DNA of 57,007 bases from Candidatus Nitrotoga sp. CP45 (GTDB lineage Bacteria > Pseudomonadota > Gammaproteobacteria > Burkholderiales > Gallionellaceae), in assembly GCA_945874105.1 (NCBI GenBank), contig CAMCFJ010000017.1:1-57007 (forward strand), in the 5' to 3' direction. The notes beneath the pieces were generated by a model. That model made no database searches, was not told the origin of the DNA, and saw only the letters and a program-made list of their open reading frames with translations. Of the stretch, positions 51,529-57,007 are shown piece by piece. How positions within the stretch are numbered: position 1 is the stretch's first letter; each line of letters starts with the position of its first letter. The translations under genes and the position numbers were made by a program.

Positions 51529-51945
51529 ATGCAACGGCAATTTAATCTTCAACCTTCCATTTATTTTACTATCGCATTAGTTGCTTCGCATGGCGTTGCG
51601 CTCGCGGTTCTGGCGCCATTGGCTTTGCCATTATGGGCGAGGACACTACTGGCCTCGCTTGTATTAGTCAGCCTGCTGTATCACGTATGGCACGATGCCT
51701 GGTTGTTAGCGCTTTCCTCCAACAAAACGCTACTGCTGGATGGAGACATGGTCCAGTTGGTTGCGCGCAATGGGGATCAAGTGACTGCGCGGGTATTGGC
51801 CGATAGTCTGGTTACTCCCTATATCACAGTACTGAATGTGATGCCGCAAGGGTCGCACTTGGCGCGTAGCGTCATTATTCTGCCGGACAGCCTGGACGCT
51901 GAATCTTTCCGTCAGCTTCGAGTGTGGCTCAGTTGGGGGAGTTAG
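51529..51945 (+). CDS. YgfX/CptA-like membrane protein
   Basis: A 138-residue protein with two adjacent N-terminal membrane segments (about 15-33 and 36-53) followed by a cytoplasmic domain: NKTLLLDGDMVQLVARNGD, TPYITVLNVM and SVIILPDSLDAESFRQLRVW. This is the layout of YgfX (CptA), which in E. coli pairs with the antitoxin-like SdhE. No sdhE homologue is adjacent here. The activity in betaproteobacteria is uncertain. No clear operon with rluB; the gap is 58 bases. Confidence 0.72.
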   Translation: MQRQFNLQPSIYFTIALVASHGVALAVLAPLALPLWARTLLASLVLVSLLYHVWHDAWLLALSSNKTLLLDGDMVQLVARNGDQVTARVLADSLVTPYITVLNVMPQGSHLARSVIILPDSLDAESFRQLRVWLSWGS

Positions 51946-51959
51946 CGTTTAACCCATCA

Positions 51960-52067
51960 TATTTGCAAGTTCACCGAATTCTCTGAATTGCCGTAGCGCT
52001 TTTTGACGCGCAAATCCTGCTTGATCCTTTTGATAAACAATACCACTTGTCGGCGACGCTTGAATCG
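51960..52067 (-). pseudogene. Remnant of an IS4-family transposase C-terminus
   Basis: Minus-strand reading gives RFKRRRQ followed by VVLFIKRIKQDLRVKK and YGNSENSVNLQI. This is close to the conserved C-terminal block of IS4-type transposases (RWQVELFFKWIKQ..L.IK.F.GTSENAV..QI). The family's next residue is usually Trp; here it is a TGA stop. Only about 36 codons remain and no terminal repeats are seen. It lies in the gap between the YgfX-like gene and bufA. Confidence 0.6.
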
Positions 52068-52129
52068 AGGATGCAATTCGACTTCTGTGAGGTCATTAAG
52101 GAAATAAATTTGAATCCGTGAATTTAGTT

Positions 52130-52155
52130 GTAAGAAAGCCTGACTTTCTCCGACC
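52130..52155 (+). promoter_or_regulatory. Possible ECF-sigma-type promoter for bufABCD
   Basis: GTAAGA (52130-52135), a 15-base spacer and CGACC (52151-52155), about 56 bases upstream of the bufA start. Related DUF2282-DUF692-DUF2063 operons (for example the SigF regulon of Caulobacter) use GTAAC...CGAA promoters. The spacing is one base short, so this is tentative. No sigma factor gene is in the window. Confidence 0.3.
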
Positions 52156-52210
52156 AACGATTCAGGAGACAGAATCTCCCGAATTATCCACCAACAAAAG
52201 GAGTTTTACT

Positions 52211-52474
52211 TTGAACAATCGTCAAATCTTATCAGCAGCAATCGGTAGTCTGTTAGCCCTTGGACTGGTCAGCAATGCCAGTGCTGCAGGCAAAAAAATG
52301 GATATGGAACAATGCTATGGTGTCGCCAAGGCAGGCCATAATGATTGCTCCAGCAACAAGAGCGCGCATTCTTGTGCGGGCCAAGGCACTAAAAACAATG
52401 ATCCTCAGGACTTCGTCGCCGTACCCAAAGGCACGTGTGACAAGATTGCTGGTGGCACTCTGAACACCATGTAA
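52211..52474 (+). CDS. bufA: Bufferin precursor BufA1 (DUF2282)
   Basis: Small exported copper-buffering RiPP precursor of the bufferin type. From the TTG at 52211 the product is 87 residues with a signal peptide (about 1-26, ending SNASAA). Four cysteines follow at 35, 46, 55 and 76 in the DUF2282 pattern ([23 protein letters not shown]). The TTG has AAAAGGAG seven bases upstream. An in-frame ATG at 52118 would lie upstream of the candidate promoter and add a non-signal extension, so I reject it. In the family some cysteines are converted to thiooxazoles by BufB/BufC. The stop overlaps bufB. Confidence 0.9.
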   Translation: MNNRQILSAAIGSLLALGLVSNASAAGKKMDMEQCYGVAKAGHNDCSSNKSAHSCAGQGTKNNDPQDFVAVPKGTCDKIAGGTLNTM

Positions 52475-53331
52475 TGGGACAGCCCGCAAACGATTATTTG
52501 CCGTTCACCGCTGGTATCGGGTTGCGGGCGCCTCACTATTGTAAGGTGCTGGAAAAACTGCCCAAGCTCGGCTGGGTGGAAGTGCATAACGAGAATTTTT
52601 TCGGAGGTGGTGCGGCTCTGCATACCTTGCTCAAGGTGCGCGAGCATTATCCCGTCAGCCTGCATGGCGTTGGGATGGGGCTGGCTTCGACTGCGCCGCT
52701 GGATCAGGCGCATTTATCTGCTTTGTATCGTCTTTGTGATGCGGTGCAACCCGCTGCCGTGTCGGAACATTTGTGCTGGAATTCAGTGCCAGACATATCT
52801 ACCAACGGTTCCATGGCCATCAACGACCTGCTCCCGTTTCCCTATACCCAAGAGGCCCTTTCCCGCGTGGCAAGACGCGTTGATCAGGTGCAGGAAAAAC
52901 TTGGTCGCCGACTGCTGGTGGAAAATCTCTCCAGCTACTTGTCTTTCACGAGCAGTGAAATGACTGAGGGCGAATTTCTGTCTGAATTATCATGGCGCAC
53001 TGGCTGTGCCATTCTGTTCGATGTCAACAACCTGTATGTGAATGCTCGAAACCTGGGCGTGGATGCCAAGGCTTTCATACATGCACTTCCGGCTGAAGCG
53101 GTGGCGGAATACCACCTCGCTGGGCACAGCATAAGGGATGGCTGCCTGGTAGACACGCATAGCACTCAGGTATGCGCCGAGGTGTGGGAGTTGTATGAGT
53201 TTGCCTTGCAGCACATCGGGCCGCGCCCCACGCTGATCGAATGGGATAGCGATATACCCGCGTTGGCAGTATTGAAGGGTGAGGCGGAAAGGGCGCAGCA
53301 ACGGCTGGAGGAATACACATGCTTGAGTTGA
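52474..53331 (+). CDS. bufB: DUF692 multinuclear iron oxidase, BufB-type
   Basis: TIM-barrel enzyme of the MbnB/TglH/BufB family; with a partner protein it uses iron and oxygen to modify cysteines of a precursor peptide. The 285 residues show the metal-ligand blocks in order: SLHGVGMGL, SEHLCWN, LLVENLSSYL, FDVNNLYVN, EYHLAGH, VDTHS and LIEWDSDIP. The ATG overlaps the bufA stop (TAATG), so precursor and enzyme are translationally coupled. The end overlaps bufC by 13 bases. Confidence 0.92.
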   Translation: MGQPANDYLPFTAGIGLRAPHYCKVLEKLPKLGWVEVHNENFFGGGAALHTLLKVREHYPVSLHGVGMGLASTAPLDQAHLSALYRLCDAVQPAAVSEHLCWNSVPDISTNGSMAINDLLPFPYTQEALSRVARRVDQVQEKLGRRLLVENLSSYLSFTSSEMTEGEFLSELSWRTGCAILFDVNNLYVNARNLGVDAKAFIHALPAEAVAEYHLAGHSIRDGCLVDTHSTQVCAEVWELYEFALQHIGPRPTLIEWDSDIPALAVLKGEAERAQQRLEEYTCLS

Positions 53332-54101
53332 ATGACGACCTGTCCGATTTTGCCCGCGCCATCTTGCGTGGCGAGGAGCCGTCGTCGCGGATCAACACGA
53401 GTTACCAGAATTATTCTGTCGCCATCGCCATCGAAGTTTATCGCAATAATTATCGCGGCAATCTGCATGACACACTTACAGGCGCGTATCCGGTCATAGA
53501 GCAATTCGTGGGCAAGGATTTTTTCCGGCTGTTGACGCGGCAATTCATCGGGCAACATCTTTCGCGCAGCGGCAATCTGCATCACTATGGCGCGGAGATG
53601 GCAGGCTTTATAGCGGCCTTCGAACCTGCGCAAGGACTACCTTATCTGCCGGATGTCGCGGCGCTGGAATGGGCCTGCCATTGTGCCTATTTTGCAGACG
53701 ATGCCGCCACACTGGACCTTGGAAAGCTGGCGCAAATACCACCCGATCAATATCCAGACATGATCCTGAACATCCACCCGGCATGTTATCTGGTGCGCTC
53801 ACGCTATCCGATCTCTGCCATCTGGCATGCCCATCAACCCGGTGCGTCCAGTGACTTTAAGATTGACCTGGATAGCGGTTCCAGCAACGCTCTGGTTAGC
53901 CGCAAAAATGATGCAGTCTTAGTTAGCGAGCTGACGGAAGCCGAAGCTGCATGGCTGCAAAGCATACAAGTTGGAACTAAGCTGGAAGATGCAACTGCCG
54001 CCACGCTAACGAATTATCCGGATTTCGATTTACAAGCCGTGCTGTTAAATCTGGTTGCGCAAAACGTTCTTGCAAACTTTAACCTGGGAGCGGCACCATG
54101 A
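53319..54101 (+). CDS. bufC: DUF2063 partner protein, BufC-type
   Basis: A 260-residue protein with an N-terminal DUF2063 DNA-binding-like domain (IEVYRNNYRGNLHDTLTGAY, VGKDFFRLLTRQFIG, about 40-80). A C-terminal domain with LEWACHCAYFADDA and the ending LNLVAQNVLANFNL follows. In bufferin and methanobactin-type systems this partner presents the precursor to the DUF692 enzyme. It overlaps bufB by 13 bases and bufD by four. Confidence 0.9.
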   Translation: MLELNDDLSDFARAILRGEEPSSRINTSYQNYSVAIAIEVYRNNYRGNLHDTLTGAYPVIEQFVGKDFFRLLTRQFIGQHLSRSGNLHHYGAEMAGFIAAFEPAQGLPYLPDVAALEWACHCAYFADDAATLDLGKLAQIPPDQYPDMILNIHPACYLVRSRYPISAIWHAHQPGASSDFKIDLDSGSSNALVSRKNDAVLVSELTEAEAAWLQSIQVGTKLEDATAATLTNYPDFDLQAVLLNLVAQNVLANFNLGAAP

Positions 54102-54544
54102 CACAGTTATCACGCTTGGCAAGGTGTTACTACAAAGTATCACACCTGCCGGAATATCTGGCGCCTCTGATTGATTTGGGGCTGAGGTTGTATCTTGCGA
54201 ATATTTTCTTCAAATCCGGCCTGACCAAGGTGCTAAGTTGGGACAGTACGTTGTACTTGTTCAGCGATGTCTACAATGTGCCGCTACTGCCACCTGAGGT
54301 GGCAGCATCTATGGCGGCCGGTGCAGAACTAGGGCTGTCCATGCTGCTTGTATTGGGGCTATTCGGACGGTTTGCCGCTGCCGGCTTGTTCATCCTCAAT
54401 GTGGTCGCGGTTATTTCTTATGCTGACTTAAGCGCTGCGGGTATCAATCAGCACTTGTCCTGGGGAATTCTGCTCGGCGTATTGTTGATATTGAGTCGCG
54501 TCAACTGGTCGGTTGATGCATGGTTGGAAAAACGATTGCAGTAA
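54098..54544 (+). CDS. bufD: DoxX-family membrane protein, BufD-type
   Basis: A 148-residue inner-membrane protein with four hydrophobic segments and the DoxX start LIDLGLRLYLANIFFKSGLTK (about 24-44). Later parts are AASMAAGAELGLSMLLVLGL and AAGLFILNVVAVISYA. DoxX proteins often end DUF2282-DUF692-DUF2063 operons; the task, possibly redox or metal handling at the membrane, is not established. It overlaps bufC (ATGA). Confidence 0.88.
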   Translation: MTQLSRLARCYYKVSHLPEYLAPLIDLGLRLYLANIFFKSGLTKVLSWDSTLYLFSDVYNVPLLPPEVAASMAAGAELGLSMLLVLGLFGRFAAAGLFILNVVAVISYADLSAAGINQHLSWGILLGVLLILSRVNWSVDAWLEKRLQ

Positions 54545-54592
54545 TTCAGCTTGTGGTTTTGCAATCTGTCGACAGCCATGCGGGAAGCTGAA
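54545..54592 (+). terminator. Possible hairpin terminator after the buf operon
   Basis: TTCAGCTT (54545-54552) pairs with AAGCTGAA (54585-54592), with a nested CTGTCGACAG palindrome in the loop and CGTTTATTTCC after it. The T content is modest, so rho-independent activity is uncertain. lysS converges from the other side. Confidence 0.4.
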
Positions 54593-54633
54593 CGTTTATT
54601 TCCTAATCTATTTCACATAGAGCCGTTGCTTTG

Positions 54634-56139
54634 CTATCTTTCGGGACGCATTTGCGGAAACAAGATTACATCACGGATGCTGGGGCTATCGGTGAGCAGC
54701 ATTACCAGGCGGTCTATTCCGATTCCTTCTCCAGCGGTGGGCGGCAGGCCATATTCCAGTGCGCGTATGTAATCACTGTCCTTGAACATGGCTTCTTCGT
54801 CTCCTGCCTCCCTGGCCTTTACCTGTGCATCAAAGCGCGCCTCCTGGTCTTCCGGGTCATTCAACTCGGAGAAGCCATTGGCGATTTCACGTCCAACCAT
54901 AAACAGTTCGAAACGCTCGGCAATTTCCGGGCGCGTATCGCTGCGCCGCGCCAGTGGTGAAGCTTCTGCCGGGTAGTCAATGATGAAAGTTGGTTCGAAT
55001 AGCTGATGCTCGGCCAGCTCTTCAAACAGCGAAAGTTGCAGCCCGCCCACGCCATCCGCCGCCCTGTATTTGGCCTTCAGATCTTGTAATTCGTTGATGA
55101 GAAAATTGCGGTCATTCAACTGCTCTTCAGAAAACTGCGGATGATATTTCCGGATTGCCTGTGACATGGTCAGGCGATGGAACGGTTGCCCCAAGTCGAG
55201 CTCACGTCCCTGATAAGTGAGCACAGTGGTGCCCAGCACCTTGCGCGCCACTTCGCTAAACAGCTTCTCGGTAAAGTCCATCAGATAACGATAATCCCGA
55301 TAGGCTTCATAAAACTCGATCATGGTGAACTCGGGGTTATGTCGCGTTGAAAGCCCCTCGTTGCGAAAATTGCGGTTGATTTCGAATACCTTCTCAAAGC
55401 CGCCCACCACCAACCGCTTGAGATATAACTCGGGCGCAATGCGCAGATACAGCTGCATGTCCAATGCATTGTGATGCGTGGTAAAGGGTTTGGCTGATGC
55501 ACCGCCCGGAATGGAATGCATCATCGGTGTCTCGACTTCGAGGTAATTGTGGCGCAGGAAAAATTCCCGTATGGCCTGGATTACCTTGGAGCGAATGATA
55601 AATGTATTACGCGTGTCCTCATTGGTGATGAGATCTATATGCCGCTGGCGGTATTTTTGTTCCTGATCGCTCAGGCCGTGAAACTTTTCCGGTAGCGGGC
55701 GTAGTGCTTTAGTCAGCAGACGCAGTCCGGTCACACGCACAGAAAGTTCACCGGTCTTGGTTTTAAACAGTACTCCAATTGCACCCAGAATGTCGCCCAG
55801 ATCATGGTGCTTGAATGCATCATGCGCTGCTTCGCCGGTATCGTTATTGTTAATGAATAGCTGGATGCGTCCGCTCATGTCCTGCACGGTGGCAAAACTG
55901 GCTTTGCCCATTACGCGCTTCAACATCATGCGCCCGGCTACAGCCACGCTGACATGCGCGGCTTCCAGTTCGTCGTGGCTCATTGCTCCATAAGCAGCAT
56001 GTAAATCACCGGCCAGATTTTTGCGCTCAAAATCATTCGGGAAAGCGACGCCTTCTTGGCGAATTGTAGTGAGCTTGGCGCGGCGCTCGGTGATGATTTG
56101 GTTTTCGTCTTGCTGAGGGTTGGTTGGGTCGATAGTCAT
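54634..56139 (-). CDS. lysS: Lysyl-tRNA synthetase, class II
   Basis: Charges tRNA-Lys. The 501 residues have the N-terminal OB-fold anticodon-binding domain (about 60-170) and the class II motifs: motif 1 near [15 protein letters not shown], motif 2 [16 protein letters not shown] and motif 3 [15 protein letters not shown]. The ATG at 56139 ([16 protein letters not shown]) gives the usual N-terminus; a frame extending to 56202 is not supported. The end is 89 bases from bufD. Upstream, 140 bases without a recognisable gene separate it from the EAL gene. Confidence 0.96.
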   Translation of the reverse strand: MTIDPTNPQQDENQIITERRAKLTTIRQEGVAFPNDFERKNLAGDLHAAYGAMSHDELEAAHVSVAVAGRMMLKRVMGKASFATVQDMSGRIQLFINNNDTGEAAHDAFKHHDLGDILGAIGVLFKTKTGELSVRVTGLRLLTKALRPLPEKFHGLSDQEQKYRQRHIDLITNEDTRNTFIIRSKVIQAIREFFLRHNYLEVETPMMHSIPGGASAKPFTTHHNALDMQLYLRIAPELYLKRLVVGGFEKVFEINRNFRNEGLSTRHNPEFTMIEFYEAYRDYRYLMDFTEKLFSEVARKVLGTTVLTYQGRELDLGQPFHRLTMSQAIRKYHPQFSEEQLNDRNFLINELQDLKAKYRAADGVGGLQLSLFEELAEHQLFEPTFIIDYPAEASPLARRSDTRPEIAERFELFMVGREIANGFSELNDPEDQEARFDAQVKAREAGDEEAMFKDSDYIRALEYGLPPTAGEGIGIDRLVMLLTDSPSIRDVILFPQMRPER

Positions 56140-56345
56140 GATGTTCGGGTTAATTATGATCAAGAATTCAGGAGTGCTTTCACAGGCGCGGGATTGTGTC
56201 ACAAATGCCGCATTACGCGCAATTTAAGCAATGGATATGCGATGAGGCGGGGGCATCAAAATGCATTAACCATTATCGCCGTGAAAATTTTAATAGCGCA
56301 AATCAGGATAGGGATAAGCTATCCCGTGGCACAAATAATGCGTCA

Positions 56346-57007
56346 TCAAACCCGCTGTGCAAACTCCTCAAAGCCCAGAACTGGCAATGGTCGGCTGAAG
56401 AAGTAGCCTTGGTAGGCATGGCAGCCTATACTGGCTAAAAAGTCGCGCTGCAGCTCGGTTTCAACTCCCTCAGCGATCACCCCCATTCCGAGGCTCTGAG
56501 CGAGCGTTACGATGGCCCGGGCGATGGCGGCGTCGTTGCGGTCGGTGAGCACATCACGAACAAACAGCTTGTCGATCTTCAATTGGTTCAGCGGTAGCCG
56601 CCTCAAGTAGGAAAGCGAAGAATAGCCGGTGCCGAAATCGTCCAGCGAAAAACCTATGCCACAGACTTTCAGCGCGATCATCTTGTCGATGATGTCCCCG
56701 ACATTGTCCACCAACAGACTTTCAGTCAGTTCCAGTTTGAGCCGGTTCGGATCGGCACCTGTTTGGCTGATTGCCGCCATCACTTTTTCCACAAAATCAG
56801 CTTCGCGGAACTGCTGGGCACTCACATTAACCGACACCGTGAGATGGGCCATTTCGGGCCGGATGGCCCATCGTGCCAGTTGGGCACAGGCGGTTTCCAG
56901 TACCCATTGACCCAATGGCAGGATCAACCCGGTTTCTTCAGCCAGAGGGATGAAGTCATTAGGCGGCAACATGCCGCGCTGGGGGTGCTGCCAGCGCACC
57001 AGCGCTT
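56346..57007 (-). CDS. EAL-domain c-di-GMP phosphodiesterase, C-terminal part
   Basis: The window ends inside this gene. The visible 219 residues cover most of an EAL domain, starting at ALVRWQHPQRG (just after the EAL motif itself, which lies beyond position 57007). The catalytic blocks are present: LTESLLVD (metal Glu), SLDDFGTGYSSL (DDFG), KIDKLFV, and VIAEGVET with the C-terminal QGYFFSRPLP. All metal and base residues visible here are conserved, so it is probably an active c-di-GMP hydrolase. The N-terminal sensor or GGDEF part cannot be seen. The apparent GTG near the edge is internal. Confidence 0.93.
   Translation of the reverse strand, partial: ALVRWQHPQRGMLPPNDFIPLAEETGLILPLGQWVLETACAQLARWAIRPEMAHLTVSVNVSAQQFREADFVEKVMAAISQTGADPNRLKLELTESLLVDNVGDIIDKMIALKVCGIGFSLDDFGTGYSSLSYLRRLPLNQLKIDKLFVRDVLTDRNDAAIARAIVTLAQSLGMGVIAEGVETELQRDFLASIGCHAYQGYFFSRPLPVLGFEEFAQRV

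Noticed and set aside
56188-56198. TTGTGTCACAA palindrome as a CRP or FNR site
   Set aside because: Half-site spacing does not match either consensus, and an 11-base palindrome is expected by chance in a window of this size.
56196-56438. An 80-codon plus-strand frame between lysS and the EAL gene
   Set aside because: Its last third is antisense to the conserved end of the EAL domain and no family match is seen.

Overview
The window is a gene-dense chromosomal segment of a Gram-negative betaproteobacterium. Its outer-membrane and LPS genes (lapA-lapB, waaL-like ligase, pagL, ydbH-ynbE-ydbL), succinylase DAP genes, fused aroA-cmk next to rpsA-ihfB, and S-methyl-5'-thioinosine phosphorylase all fit this. 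Gene order (dapC-dapD-pilU-dapE, zipA-ligA, ffs near dnaX-ybaB-recR) and a base composition that looks close to 50% G+C suggest Nitrosomonadales, possibly Gallionellaceae such as Sideroxydans, Gallionella or Nitrotoga. The family placement is inference; no 16S gene is present. The window starts inside ribF and ends inside an EAL-domain gene.

Layout. 1-4931 (+): ribF (3' part), ileS, lspA, ispH. 4934-10530 (-): lysine/DAP operon dapC-dapD-pilU-like-arsC-like-dapE-prmB. 10577-18342 (+): DMT transporter, tmk, zipA, ligA, galU, a phosphoribosyltransferase, MTIP and def. 18415-20594 (-): fumC, preceded by an AT-rich methyltransferase gene. 20930-27153 (+): an accessory operon rmuC-hsdM-hsdS-DUF3696 ATPase-PLD-like gene. 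27239-31350 (+): aroA-cmk fusion, rpsA with a structured leader, ihfB. 31503-37733 (+): lapA, lapB, pyrF, an O-antigen ligase and three glycosyltransferases. 37764-41084 (-): exonuclease, VanZ-like protein, rlmD, DUF455. 41177-41259: a pair of inverted REP-like palindromes. 41375-44025 (-): ydbH-ynbE-ydbL. 44088-46891: DUF192 (+), sodB and ettA (-). 47038-51945 (+): SRP RNA, pagL, dnaX, ybaB, recR, rluB and a YgfX-like gene. 51960-54544: an IS4-type transposase remnant followed by a copper-related bufferin operon bufABCD. 54634-57007 (-): lysS and a truncated EAL gene.

The most unusual part is 20930-27153. It has a type I modification subunit (HsdM) and an HsdS that appears to have lost its second target-recognition domain, but no HsdR restriction motor. 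In its place, the same closely packed transcription unit carries RmuC (a membrane-anchored protein with a PD-(D/E)XK-like core), an SMC/OLD-like ATPase with a DUF3696 tail, and a protein with a PLD-like HxR motif. I read this as a candidate composite defence system that has displaced the usual neighbours of aroA. The function is inferred from context only.

Regulatory points worth noting are a near-consensus promoter upstream of lapB whose -35 is buried in a perfect 9-bp inverted repeat, a two-hairpin rpsA leader without Shine-Dalgarno sequence, and a TTG start for bufA behind a strong ribosome-binding site.
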